From contig JAPLHG010000032.1 in the NCBI GenBank assembly GCA_026389745.1, positions 9,265 to 35,913 of the forward strand: a stretch of 26,649 nt of DNA, in the 5' to 3' direction. Made by a program: the position numbers and the translations under genes. The notes below the pieces were generated by a model that did no database searches, was not told the origin of the DNA, and was given only the letters and a program-made list of their open reading frames with translations. Numbering within the stretch: position 1 is the stretch's first letter; each line of letters opens with the position of its first letter. The stretch comes from Chloroflexota bacterium (lineage in GTDB: Bacteria; Chloroflexota; Dehalococcoidia; Dehalococcoidales; Fen-1064). Positions 14,480 through 22,202 of this stretch are shown piece after piece.

Positions 14480-14544
14480 AAGCGTACCCTTCCGCCCGTT
14501 CCTGATTTCTGACCCAAAATATTTTTTACTACAAAATCGCCAAA

Positions 14545-14558
14545 CGAACATTTGTACC
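14545..14558. promoter_or_regulatory. Cheo-box-like sequence (possible LexA operator) upstream of recA
   Basis: CGAACATTTGTACC matches 11 of 13 informative positions of the Gram-positive LexA box CGAACRNRYGTTYC. The left half-site is perfect and the right half has one mismatch. It lies 16 bases upstream of a TTGACA (14575-14580) and 53 bases from the recA start, a sensible place for SOS control. Confidence 0.4.
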
Positions 14559-14574
14559 AAGTTGTTCTTGTTCT

Positions 14575-14603
14575 TTGACAATAGCCTATGGTATCATTAT
14601 GTA
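14575..14603 (+). promoter_or_regulatory. Possible recA promoter
   Basis: TTGACA (14575-14580) is a perfect -35. The -10 is less clear: TATGTA (14598-14603) at 17 bases matches three of six. If used, transcription would begin close to the ATG at 14612, giving a very short leader, which would fit the lack of a Shine-Dalgarno sequence there. Confidence 0.35.
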
Positions 14604-14611
14604 AGACGAAT

Positions 14612-15631
14612 ATGACCACAGGAGAGAGACTCAAGGCACTGGAGCTAGCCATCAGCCAAATTGAAAAGCGATTTGGCAAAGGCTCAATTATGAAGCTAGG
14701 GGAATCACCAAGTGTGGCAACCACGGGAGTCATCCCCAGCGGAGCCCTTTCACTGGACATCGCTCTCGGGATAGGAGGAATCCCCAAAGGACGCATCACC
14801 GAAATCTTCGGTCCCGAGTCATCAGGCAAAACGACTTTAGCCCTGCATATCATTGCTGAAGCGCAGAAGCAGGGAGGCATAGCCGCCTATATTGATGTAG
14901 AACATGCCCTAGACCCTGTTTATTCAAGCCATCTGGGAGTCAATATCGACGATATGCTCATCTCGCAACCTGATACCGGGGAACAAGCCCTCGAGATTTG
15001 TGAGGCGCTGGTGCGTAGCGGAGCTGTCGATGCCATTGTGATTGATAGCGTCGCCGCTTTAGTCCCCCGAGCTGAAATTGAAGGAGAGATGGGAGATAGC
15101 CAAGTTGCCTTACAAGCTCGTCTGATGTCGCAAGCGCTCAGGAAACTGGCGGCGGCAATTGGTAAGTCCGGAACAGCGGTAATATTTATCAACCAATTAA
15201 GAGAGAAGGTCGGTATCGTTTTCGGCAATCCGGAGGTAACCCCCGGGGGCAGGGCTCTGAAGTTTTACAGTTCTATCAGGATTGACCTGAGACGTAGTGA
15301 AACCATCAAACAGGGCGAGGAAGCCATCGGGAATCGTGTCAAAGCTAGGGTGGTGAAGAACAAGGTAGCACCGCCTTTCAGAACGGCTGAGTTTGACATT
15401 ATGTATGACCACGGGATTAGCCGCGAGGGTAACCTTATCGACTTAGGGGTTGAGCTGGGACTGATTAAAAAGAGCGGGGCATTCTTCTCTTGGGGTGATA
15501 CTCGTCTGGGGCAAGGAAGGGAGAACGCCAAGAACTTTCTTGCCCAGAAACCTGAGATTGCTAAGGAAATAGAGCAACAGGTTAGAGCCTCAGCGATGGG
15601 AAACCCCCAAACAGCGGCAAAAAACCAGTGA
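14612..15631 (+). CDS. recA: Recombinase RecA
   Basis: A 339-residue RecA. It forms ATP-dependent filaments on single-stranded DNA for strand exchange and to trigger LexA cleavage. Walker A is GPESSGKT (67-74), the catalytic glutamate is E97 in YIDVEHALD, Walker B is AIVIDSV (141-147), and loop L2 with FINQLREKVG lies at 192-201. The frame could start at ATG 14588, but homology begins at MTTGERLKALE, so 14612 is preferred. The C-terminus ends AAKNQ and lacks the strongly acidic tail of E. coli RecA. A perfect 11-bp hairpin follows before recX, and a LexA-like site precedes it. It heads a run of seven plus-strand genes. Confidence 0.97.
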   Translation: MTTGERLKALELAISQIEKRFGKGSIMKLGESPSVATTGVIPSGALSLDIALGIGGIPKGRITEIFGPESSGKTTLALHIIAEAQKQGGIAAYIDVEHALDPVYSSHLGVNIDDMLISQPDTGEQALEICEALVRSGAVDAIVIDSVAALVPRAEIEGEMGDSQVALQARLMSQALRKLAAAIGKSGTAVIFINQLREKVGIVFGNPEVTPGGRALKFYSSIRIDLRRSETIKQGEEAIGNRVKARVVKNKVAPPFRTAEFDIMYDHGISREGNLIDLGVELGLIKKSGAFFSWGDTRLGQGRENAKNFLAQKPEIAKEIEQQVRASAMGNPQTAAKNQ

Positions 15632-15665
15632 TTTCCTGAACCGAATAAAAAACTGGTAATTTAAT

Positions 15666-15692
15666 AAAAGCTGAGGTCTAGCCTCAGCTTTT
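15666..15692 (+). terminator. Hairpin terminator/attenuator between recA and recX
   Basis: AAAAGCTGAGG (15666-15676) pairs perfectly with CCTCAGCTTTT (15682-15692) around a five-base loop, and the stem runs into ATGTTTTA. It lies 35 bases after recA and 23 before recX, with no obvious new promoter between. It probably lowers recX expression relative to recA by partial termination. Confidence 0.7.
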
Positions 15693-15714
15693 ATGTTTTA
15701 AACAGGTGAAGATA

Positions 15715-16350
15715 ATGAGCAAGATTACCGCTCTCCGAACTAATAAGCGCACCGATAAACGGGTGAGCCTGTTCCTCGATGGCAAATTCGCTATCAGCCT
15801 GGACGCAGAGGCAGCAGTAAAAGAAGGGCTGAAGATTGGACAGGAATTATCAGACAACCAGCTCGAGGTACTGGTAAGAAACACCGGATTGGGCAGTTGT
15901 CTTAATGTGGCTTACCGTTACCTCAGTTACCGACCGCGTAGCGAGGCTGAGATGAGAGAGCGACTTCAGCACCGTAATTTTGAAGACTCTCAAATTGAAA
16001 TAGTAATAAATAAATTAAAGGAGCAAAATCTACTGGACGATACTGCCTTTGCTCAGTTCTGGAAGGAAAATCGGGAAAGCTTCCGTCCAATAAGCCAGAG
16101 ATTAACCCGACTGGAACTGAGGAAGAAAGGGGTGGCTGACGAAATCATCAATGAAGTGGTTAGTCAGACAGATGATAAGGATTCTGCTTACCGTGCCGCT
16201 CTTAGTAAAGCTAAACGTCTGTCACATCAGGAATACGAAACATTTCGTCGCCGATTGAGTGATTATCTGAAGCGGCGAGGTTTTGATTATTCGGTAATCA
16301 ACCAGACTATAAAAAGAGTCTGGCAGGAATTGGCAGAGCAGAGCTTATAA
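15715..16350 (+). CDS. recX: Regulatory protein RecX
   Basis: A 211-residue RecX, which binds RecA filaments and blocks or dismantles them. It is made of three-helix repeats. The first conserved block, AYRYLSYRPRSEAEMRERLQ, is the usual 'AxxyLsxRxRSexElrxkL' motif, and a second block, LLDDTAFAQFWKENR, follows. The ATG at 15715 is chosen because AGGTGA (15704-15709) lies five bases upstream; the GTG at 15706 overlaps that RBS. The long form, with an N-terminal extension (KITALRTNKRTDKRVSLFLD), is as in Firmicutes and Chloroflexi. It follows recA in the same direction through a hairpin that should keep its level below that of RecA. Confidence 0.93.
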   Translation: MSKITALRTNKRTDKRVSLFLDGKFAISLDAEAAVKEGLKIGQELSDNQLEVLVRNTGLGSCLNVAYRYLSYRPRSEAEMRERLQHRNFEDSQIEIVINKLKEQNLLDDTAFAQFWKENRESFRPISQRLTRLELRKKGVADEIINEVVSQTDDKDSAYRAALSKAKRLSHQEYETFRRRLSDYLKRRGFDYSVINQTIKRVWQELAEQSL

Positions 16351-16409
16351 TCATCCCTTCGTGAATAAATACAGGCAGCAGTTGCCAGGGAAAGCGAGGT
16401 GAAAAAATA

Positions 16410-17960
16410 ATGATTACTCTTAGTCCCATTCTTCTAGTTGGTTTGTATGTATCAAGCTTAATTGTTGGTATTGTCCTTGGTGGCGCAATTATCTTCTTCT
16501 TCCGACGGATGGCAGTAAACCGCCTTCTACGTGTCACTCAGCGGAGAGTAAGCAGAACCGTTATCGAATCCAAGGAAGAGGCAAAGAAAGTTATTGAACA
16601 ATCCAGAGGTGAAGCGGAGAAGATAAGAACATCGGCCGATGCCGAGTACCGGGAACACCGCACGGAACTGCAACGCCAGGAGAATCGTCTCATGTCTAAA
16701 ACCGAGAACCTAGAGCGAAAGCTGGAAGGGTTGGGGCAACGCGAAAGGGCGCTGGCGAACAAGGAAAAGTCTCTGGAAACCATCCGTGCCCAGATTGAGG
16801 AGGTTAGAGACAAAGGGCTGAAACAGCTCGAGGTTATTTCTGGTATGTCCAGTGAGCAAGCTAAAGAGATGCTACTCCAGAGTGTTGAGGCTGAGATGAA
16901 AGATGAAGCCTCCCGGCGCCTGCATGAATGGGAAACAAAACTGAAAGAAGAAGCTGATGTTAAGTCGCAGGAAATTCTGGCACAAGCCATTCAGCGCAGT
17001 GCCTCAGAGATAGTCTCGGAGACCACTGCTACCAGTGTCCCCCTCCCCAGCGACGAAATGAAGGGCAGACTGATCGGAAGAGAAGGTCGCAATATCAGAG
17101 CGTTAGAACAGGCTACTGGAGTTGACCTCATTGTTGATGACACGCCAGAGACCGTTACCCTTTCCAGTTTTGACCCCGTACGCCGTGAAGTCGCCCGAAT
17201 AGCGCTCACTAAACTCATTCTGGACGGACGCATTCACCCGGCTCGCATTGAAGAAGTGGTGAAGAAGGCTGAAGAGGAAGTAAACGCCAGCATTCAGACC
17301 GCAGGCGAACAAGCCGCTTATCAGGTTGGTGTTCAGGGATTACGTCCCGAACTGATTAAATTACTAGGGCGGCTCAAGTACCGTACCAGCTACGGGCAGA
17401 GTGTTCTGGCACACAGCATCGAGGTAGCCTTTATGGCACAAATAATTGCCTCTGAATTAGGCGCCAACCCCACCATCGCCAAAAAAGCCGGCCTGCTCCA
17501 CGATATTGGCAAAGCCGTTGACCGCGAGGTTGAAGGTACTCACGCGGCAATTGGCGCTGACCTGGTTAAGCAATGGGAAAAATCCCCCGAGGTGGTCATG
17601 GGCATCGCCGAGCATCATGGTGAAACCCCTAATACCAGCACCTGGGGCTTTATCATCTCCGCCGCCGATGCCATCAGCAGCGCCCGCCCCGGCGCGCGAC
17701 GAGAATCGCTGGATAGCTATCTGAAGCGGCTTAAAGCACTGGAGGACATCGCTAATAGCTTCAAAGGTGTAGAGAAATCCTTTGCCATCCAGGCAGGACG
17801 TGAAGTCAGAATTCTTGTCAAGCCGGAGGAGATTGATGATTTGGGTGCGATGCGCCTTGCCCGCGATATTGTAAAGAAAATAGAAGAAGGTATGGAATAC
17901 CCTGGACAGATCAGAGTTACGGTCGTCCGAGAAACCCGAGCTGTAGATTTTGCCAAGTAG
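16410..17960 (+). CDS. rny: Ribonuclease Y
   Basis: A 516-residue membrane-anchored endoribonuclease that starts mRNA decay. One N-terminal membrane helix (about residues 7-31) is followed by a long charged coiled coil (about 45-200). A KH RNA-binding domain with GREG at 223-226 comes next, then an HD catalytic domain with H335 in LAHSIEVA and H364-D365 in GLLHDIGKAVD, which should hold two metal ions, and a C-terminal domain ending VRETRAVDFAK. All parts and the length are typical. The start at 16410 is preceded by AGGTGA. The ymdB-type gene follows within 22 bases; rny-ymdB pairing is widely conserved and known in Bacillus. Confidence 0.97.
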   Translation: MITLSPILLVGLYVSSLIVGIVLGGAIIFFFRRMAVNRLLRVTQRRVSRTVIESKEEAKKVIEQSRGEAEKIRTSADAEYREHRTELQRQENRLMSKTENLERKLEGLGQRERALANKEKSLETIRAQIEEVRDKGLKQLEVISGMSSEQAKEMLLQSVEAEMKDEASRRLHEWETKLKEEADVKSQEILAQAIQRSASEIVSETTATSVPLPSDEMKGRLIGREGRNIRALEQATGVDLIVDDTPETVTLSSFDPVRREVARIALTKLILDGRIHPARIEEVVKKAEEEVNASIQTAGEQAAYQVGVQGLRPELIKLLGRLKYRTSYGQSVLAHSIEVAFMAQIIASELGANPTIAKKAGLLHDIGKAVDREVEGTHAAIGADLVKQWEKSPEVVMGIAEHHGETPNTSTWGFIISAADAISSARPGARRESLDSYLKRLKALEDIANSFKGVEKSFAIQAGREVRILVKPEEIDDLGAMRLARDIVKKIEEGMEYPGQIRVTVVRETRAVDFAK

Positions 17961-17981
17961 CTGGTGAGGACAGAGACAGAA

Positions 17982-18752
17982 ATGTTGATACTGGTAGTTG
18001 GAGACGTCATCGGCAAGCCGGGCAGACAGGCTTTAGCTAAATTCCTGCCGGAAATCAAACAGGAGCACGGTGTAGACCTGACCGTCGTCAATGCAGAGAA
18101 TGTTGCCGGCGGTATCGGCGTCACACCGGAGACAGCGGAGGAATTGCTCAAAGCAGGAGCGGATGTCCTGACTTCAGGTAATCATGTCTGGGCACATAAA
18201 GTCATCCTTCCCTGTCTTGACAGCGAGATGCCGCTCATCAGACCCCTAAACTATCCACCGGGTGTTCCCGGCAGAGGTTACCTTGTCAAAAAGGGTGTGC
18301 TGGTGGTCAACCTCATCGGCAGAACATTTTTTACGAGCAATTATGATTGTCCCTTCCGCACAATGGATGAACTACTAGCAAAATTGGCAGATAAACCATC
18401 CATCATTTTTGTCGATTTTCACGCCGAAGCCACATCAGAGAAAGTCGCAATGGGGCGCTATCTGGACGGGCGTGTAAGCGCAGTACTCGGCACACATACA
18501 CACGTCGGTACGATTGATGCCCAACTCCTGCCCAAAGGTACCGCCTATGTTACCGATATCGGGATGACAGGCCCCATCGATTCCATCATTGGTGATAACC
18601 CTGAGAATGTGCTCCAGCGCTTTTTGACCCAGTTGCCCCACCGCTTATCAGCCGGCAGTGGCAAAAGCATTGTCAATGCCATCTTGGTCAGAGTTAATGA
18701 TACCACCGGTAGAGCCACCGGCATCGAGCGCATTCAGAGGGAGACCGAATAG
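17982..18752 (+). CDS. YmdB-family metallophosphoesterase (TIGR00282)
   Basis: A 256-residue calcineurin-like phosphoesterase of the YmdB/TIGR00282 family. In Bacillus YmdB hydrolyses 2',3'-cyclic nucleotides and influences RNase Y function and biofilm switching. Metal-ligand motifs are visible: GDVIGKPGR (7-15), VNAENVAGG (36-44), SGNHVW (65-70), FVDFHAEATSEK (about 145-156) and GTHTHVGT (about 170-177). The frame also has a GTG at 17964, but the family starts at MLILVVGD, with GAGGACAGAGACAGAA just upstream, so the ATG at 17982 is chosen. It follows rny directly. Its stop TAG shares a base with the GTG start of the next gene, so translation is coupled. Confidence 0.9.
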   Translation: MLILVVGDVIGKPGRQALAKFLPEIKQEHGVDLTVVNAENVAGGIGVTPETAEELLKAGADVLTSGNHVWAHKVILPCLDSEMPLIRPLNYPPGVPGRGYLVKKGVLVVNLIGRTFFTSNYDCPFRTMDELLAKLADKPSIIFVDFHAEATSEKVAMGRYLDGRVSAVLGTHTHVGTIDAQLLPKGTAYVTDIGMTGPIDSIIGDNPENVLQRFLTQLPHRLSAGSGKSIVNAILVRVNDTTGRATGIERIQRETE

Positions 18753-19597
18753 TGTCCAAGGCAGACCTGCACGTACACTCGACGGCATCGGACGGACACT
18801 GCAGCCCTGCCGAAATCATCCGCAAGGCGGTTGAAGTCGGACTGACAATTATTGCTATTTCCGACCATGATACGGTGGAGGGCATCCCCGATGCACTGTC
18901 AGCCGCCAGAGAATTCCCTCAGTTGAGAGTGATTCCCGCAGTGGAAATCAGCACGGATATTCCCAATGGGGAAGCCCATGTGCTAGGATATTTTATTGAC
19001 TACACTAATCAGAATCTCAAGGCCAGTCTGGAACAAATGCGCAACTCACGGTTAGAGCGGGCTCATAAGATGGTAGAGAAACTGAGAGTCATGGGCTTTG
19101 ATATTGAGTGGAGAAGAGTCAGAGAAATAGCAGGAAGCTCCACTCTTGGCAGACCTCACATTGCTCAGGCATTATTGGAGAAGGGCTATATCGAATCCCT
19201 CAAAGAGGCTTTCAGCAAATACATCGGACATGGCGGCCCTGCTTATGTCGAGCGTGAGAAATTGACACCTGTGGAGGCAGTGCAACTGGTACTTAAAGCT
19301 AATGGTTTGCCGGTACTGGCACATCCGCTCACAGTTCCCGACCCTGAGTCAACAGTAAAAGAATTGAAAGCCTTCGGAATGGTGGGCATTGAGGTTTATT
19401 ACGCAGATTATCCCTTTGAAAAAGTTAGTTCATTACTTAATCTGGCGAATAAGTACAATCTCATCCCTACAGGCGGCAGTGATTATCACGGCATCGATGA
19501 TGTTACCGAGACAATGATTGGAGACATAAATGTCCCGATACGTTTTGTAGAGGAGCTCTTTGCCATGGCAAAACAGAGCGGCTTGCAAAATAGTTAG
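18752..19597 (+). CDS. PHP-domain phosphoesterase (YciV/RnaAM-like)
   Basis: A 281-residue PHP metal-dependent phosphoesterase. DLHVHSTASDG (5-15) has the HxH motif, SDHDTVEG (37-44) the second, IPAVEIST the third, LAHPLT (about 205-210) the fourth, and TGGSDYHG near 250 gives the last Asp-His pair. The closest known members are YciV/TrpH types, which hydrolyse 3',5'-nucleoside bisphosphates (pAp) or act as 5'-3' exonucleases on short RNA. That would fit its place after rny and ymdB, finishing RNA turnover; this is inferred. The GTG start at 18752 overlaps the stop of the ymdB-type gene by one base, and GAGGGAG lies upstream. plsY follows after 22 bases. Confidence 0.88.
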   Translation: MSKADLHVHSTASDGHCSPAEIIRKAVEVGLTIIAISDHDTVEGIPDALSAAREFPQLRVIPAVEISTDIPNGEAHVLGYFIDYTNQNLKASLEQMRNSRLERAHKMVEKLRVMGFDIEWRRVREIAGSSTLGRPHIAQALLEKGYIESLKEAFSKYIGHGGPAYVEREKLTPVEAVQLVLKANGLPVLAHPLTVPDPESTVKELKAFGMVGIEVYYADYPFEKVSSLLNLANKYNLIPTGGSDYHGIDDVTETMIGDINVPIRFVEELFAMAKQSGLQNS

Positions 19598-19619
19598 CTT
19601 TCAGAAGTGAGGAGGGCTT

Positions 19620-20312
19620 ATGCTTACCCAGTTCATATTGTTAGCGATCGGAGCTTATCTACTCGGCTCTGTGCCCGCCGCCTATCTGGCAGTCAAATGG
19701 TCACGTGGTATTGATATCCGCAAAGTGGGCACAGGTAAAGTCGGGGCAGCAAATGTTCTCAGCGCCGGCGGACCCAAGTGGCTGGCAATACCGGTAGCCC
19801 TCTTTGATATCGGCAAAGGAGCATTATCCGTCTGGATAGCCCAATTGATTGGGCTCAGTACAGCCCAACAAGTAACAGTAGGGCTTTTTGCCATTGGTGG
19901 GCATAACTGGCCTATATATCTCGGCTTTAAGAGCAGCGGGCGTGGAATTTTTGCCTCTCTGGGTGTTATCAGTATGCTCTCCTGGAAATTGGGGCTCATC
20001 GTTCTGGTATTCCCTTACCTATTTTTGCCTATCAAACAGGTTGCTTTTGGAGTATTCATCGCCCTTATTTCTCTGCCCTTCTTCAGCTATTTCCTAGCAC
20101 AGCCATTAAGCATCAGGGAAAAACTACCAATCACTCTCGGCCTTGTGGCGCTGTCACTGATGGCTCTGCTAAAGCGGGTAGTTGCCCGCCGTACTGAACT
20201 CAGCAAGAGCGTACCGCTGGGAACAGTCCTCCTCAATAGATTACTTTTTGACCGCGATATCGCCGACCGCCGATTGTGGATAAACAAGGCATCTGCAGGC
20301 AAAGGGCATTGA
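19620..20312 (+). CDS. plsY: PlsY-like glycerol-3-phosphate acyltransferase
   Basis: A 230-residue membrane protein with about five hydrophobic helices. PlsY transfers an acyl group from acyl phosphate to glycerol 3-phosphate, the first step of phospholipid synthesis. Motif 1 is visible as LGSVPAAYLAVKWSRGIDIR followed by GTGKVGAANVL, where the family consensus is GSGNxGATN; the asparagine is lysine here. The third motif reads GFKSSGRGIFASLG instead of GFKGGKGVAT. Both departures suggest a divergent branch, so activity should not be assumed. A C-terminal hydrophilic extension of about 30 residues follows the last helix. RBS GGAGGG precedes the ATG. It is followed after nine bases by a PAP2-related gene. 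Confidence 0.8.
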   Translation: MLTQFILLAIGAYLLGSVPAAYLAVKWSRGIDIRKVGTGKVGAANVLSAGGPKWLAIPVALFDIGKGALSVWIAQLIGLSTAQQVTVGLFAIGGHNWPIYLGFKSSGRGIFASLGVISMLSWKLGLIVLVFPYLFLPIKQVAFGVFIALISLPFFSYFLAQPLSIREKLPITLGLVALSLMALLKRVVARRTELSKSVPLGTVLLNRLLFDRDIADRRLWINKASAGKGH

Positions 20313-20321
20313 GATAGTAAA

Positions 20322-20780
20322 ATGCTACATGACCTAATCGCCAATAAGATTCTGGTGATTCCTCTCTGCACCTGGGCAATAACACAGACATTAAAAACAG
20401 TGGTAGCGCTAGCGCAGGGCAAGGGGTTTGACTTGAGCTATTTTTTCGGCAGTGGAGGGATGCCCAGCACACATTCAGCAATGGTCAGTGCCTTAGCTAC
20501 GGCAGTCGCTATGACAGACGGTTTTGGCTCGACATTTTTTGCTATTTCAGCAATTCTGGCAGTGATAGTTATGTATGACGCAGCCGGCGTACGGCAATCC
20601 GTGGGACAACAATCGGTCGTTCTAAATCGCATCATACGTGAACTCAGGGACAGACAACCGCTAATTAAGTTAGAAGCGGACCTGAGAGAGTTGATGGGAC
20701 ATACACCTTTTCAGGTCATTGTTGGGTGCGTATTAGGTATTGCAGTCGCCTGGCTCTGGCTATTTATCGCAGGGATTTAA
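20322..20780 (+). CDS. Divergent PAP2 family protein (DUF212)
   Basis: A 152-residue membrane protein of the divergent PAP2 (DUF212, YuiD-like) family. GGMPSTHSAMVSALATA (44-60) is the family's phosphatase-like motif, and MYDAAGVRQSVGQQSVVLN (about 85-103) is the second conserved block. Three hydrophobic segments are visible, one at each end and one at about 65-85. Lipid-phosphate phosphatase activity is suggested by homology but unproven for this branch. It comes last in the plus-strand run, nine bases after the PlsY-like gene, and both are lipid-related. The RBS is weak (GAGATAG). 210 bases without a clear gene follow before the convergent EndoIII-fold gene. Confidence 0.87.
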   Translation: MLHDLIANKILVIPLCTWAITQTLKTVVALAQGKGFDLSYFFGSGGMPSTHSAMVSALATAVAMTDGFGSTFFAISAILAVIVMYDAAGVRQSVGQQSVVLNRIIRELRDRQPLIKLEADLRELMGHTPFQVIVGCVLGIAVAWLWLFIAGI

Positions 20781-20990
20781 AATCTGCCCAGGTTAATCAA
20801 AGTCGTCAGTTAGGACAATTGAGAACGATACCGGCAATATGCTCGTTTTTGCAAAATCACTAATGATTGCGACATGCCTTCACTCAAACCCCACTTAAGC
20901 CAAAGATAATATTAACTAACTCAGCCACCAAAATCAAGGGAAAATCCCCCCCTGCACAGGCGAGCAAAATGTTACGCTTTTACGAGGATG

Positions 20991-21647
20991 CTACTTCTGA
21001 TTAGAACGACAGACTTCAAAAAGACAGCACCTTTCGCAAAGAGGCTGTTTGCGACAGGCTTCTTTCCCCGCACGAACCAGTAGAGCATGATACTCGTTGA
21101 AAAGTTCTGCATCCCGCGGCAAAGCATCCATAAAAAGTGTCTGATAAACATCATAATCATCTTTCTCCGCGGCTAATCCGAGTCGACTGATAATACGACG
21201 GGTATAAGCGTCGATGACAAAAATAGGCTTATTTGCCGCATAAAGCAGAATAGAATCAGCAGTTTCAGGACCAATGCCGTAGACCTTTAAAAGTTGCTGA
21301 CGAAGTAGATTCGTATCCAAAGCAAACAATTTATCGCTGCCATCCTGATAGGACTCACCCAGCCAGTTAACCAGCGCCTTAAGCTTGAGAGCTTTGGTAT
21401 TGTAATAACCAGAGGGCTGAATGAGTCTGGCAAGTTCATCGATAGGCAGGCGGCGTAGAGCCGATGGCGACATCACACTGGCACTTTTCAGGTTAGCGAT
21501 TGCTTTTTCAGCATTACGCCATGCGGACGACTGTGTGAGTATGGCACCCACCATCACTTCGAATGGACTATCTCCGGGCCACCAGTGCTGAGGTCCGTAC
21601 CGCTCAAGAAGCCGCTGATAGATATTGAATAAGACTTCGCTCTTCAA
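20991..21647 (-). CDS. Endonuclease III-fold DNA glycosylase (HhH-GPD, MagIII-like)
   Basis: A 218-residue HhH-GPD base-excision enzyme. The helix-hairpin-helix is VYGIGPETADSIL (122-134) and the catalytic aspartate is D146 in FVIDAYTRR. In true endonuclease III the hairpin reads GVGRKTA, with a lysine giving lyase activity; here that residue is E128. The protein is therefore expected to be a monofunctional glycosylase, like the MagIII 3-methyladenine glycosylases. A C-terminal 4Fe-4S site is likely, with cysteines C198, C204, C207 and C213 (C208 is an extra cysteine). Spacing is C-x5-C-x2-C-x5-C, one residue shorter than the EndoIII pattern. It is last on the minus strand after the ribosomal operon, separated by 118 bases and a hairpin. 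Confidence 0.85.
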   Translation of the reverse strand: MKSEVLFNIYQRLLERYGPQHWWPGDSPFEVMVGAILTQSSAWRNAEKAIANLKSASVMSPSALRRLPIDELARLIQPSGYYNTKALKLKALVNWLGESYQDGSDKLFALDTNLLRQQLLKVYGIGPETADSILLYAANKPIFVIDAYTRRIISRLGLAAEKDDYDVYQTLFMDALPRDAELFNEYHALLVRAGKEACRKQPLCERCCLFEVCRSNQK

Positions 21648-21710
21648 TCCTTACCCATCCGAAACAGTAACATTAGATACTGATTATTTTACCCTGTCAT
21701 CAATAGCACA

Positions 21711-21739
21711 ACAGCCTCATCCCTACCGGGTGAGGCTGT
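21711..21739 (-). terminator. Hairpin after rpsI
   Basis: ACAGCCTCA and TGAGGCTGT form a perfect 9-bp stem, extended by CCC/GGG with one bulged T and a four-base loop. It lies 27 bases after the rpsI stop on the minus strand. The T content after it is modest (TTGTGCTATTG), so termination may be partial. It separates the ribosomal operon from the glycosylase gene. Confidence 0.55.
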
Positions 21740-21765
21740 ATGTAATTCAGGGAAAAGTACGGTTT

Positions 21766-22161
21766 TTAACGCTTGGTGTACTGAGGCGCCTTGCGTGCCT
21801 TTCTCAAACCGGCTTTCTTTCTCTCTTTGGCACGCGGGTCACGGGTCAGAAGCCCATTCCGCTTCAGTTTGAGTCTGTTCTCCGGGTTAGCTCTTACCAA
21901 GGCACGGGCAATGCCATGTGAGATAGCCCCAGCCTGGCCAGAGATACCACCACCTTCTGTTTTAACCACTACATTGTATTTGCCAAGACTCTCGGTAACG
22001 ACTAGCGGCTTGGTTACAGTATGGCGATGTTCAACACGAGACAATAACTCCTCGTAAGGTACGCCATTGATGACAATTGCCCCTCTACCCGGCATTATCT
22101 TGACACGGGCTACTGCCGTCTTGCGTCTTCCAGTCCCGTAAAAATAAGCCTGCTCCTCCAA
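21766..22161 (-). CDS. rpsI: 30S ribosomal protein S9
   Basis: A 131-residue S9, typical in length. YFYGTGRRKTAVARVKIMPG at the start is the family signature, and the basic C-terminal tail ending KARKAPQYTKR reaches the ribosomal P site. The start is TTG at 22161: GGGAGG lies five bases upstream and no ATG fits. It follows rplM after 41 bases, the usual L13-S9 pair, and is the last gene of the long ribosomal run. Confidence in function is very high; the start codon is inferred from the RBS. Confidence 0.97.
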   Translation of the reverse strand: MEEQAYFYGTGRRKTAVARVKIMPGRGAIVINGVPYEELLSRVEHRHTVTKPLVVTESLGKYNVVVKTEGGGISGQAGAISHGIARALVRANPENRLKLKRNGLLTRDPRAKERKKAGLRKARKAPQYTKR

Positions 22162-22202
22162 GGAAACCTCCCTTTATCTCTTAAGACACTCTTTTTACTA
22201 AT

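Larger units (their letters stand above)
14017..14587. other. Gene-poor region between fmdB and recA
   Basis: This 571-base stretch holds an amidohydrolase fragment (14150-14314, minus strand), an 8-bp hairpin (14459-14479) and the recA control region (from about 14545). No complete gene is visible; long antisense frames through it into recA look like shadows. The fmdB promoter should lie near 14020-14100 but I could not define it. Confidence 0.6.

Noticed and set aside
14185..14880. Long minus-strand ORF of 231 codons through the recA 5' end
   Set aside because: It is antisense to recA over its first half, with no RBS or family match. The recognisable amidohydrolase relic lies in a different frame.
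16538..16990. 150-codon minus-strand ORF inside rny
   Set aside because: Antisense shadow of the rny coiled-coil region; composition is serine/arginine-rich and it has no RBS.
20781..20990. Intergenic gap searched for a tRNA, small RNA or terminator
   Set aside because: No cloverleaf and no strong hairpin with T-tract seen; only weak features such as GGGAAAATCCC.
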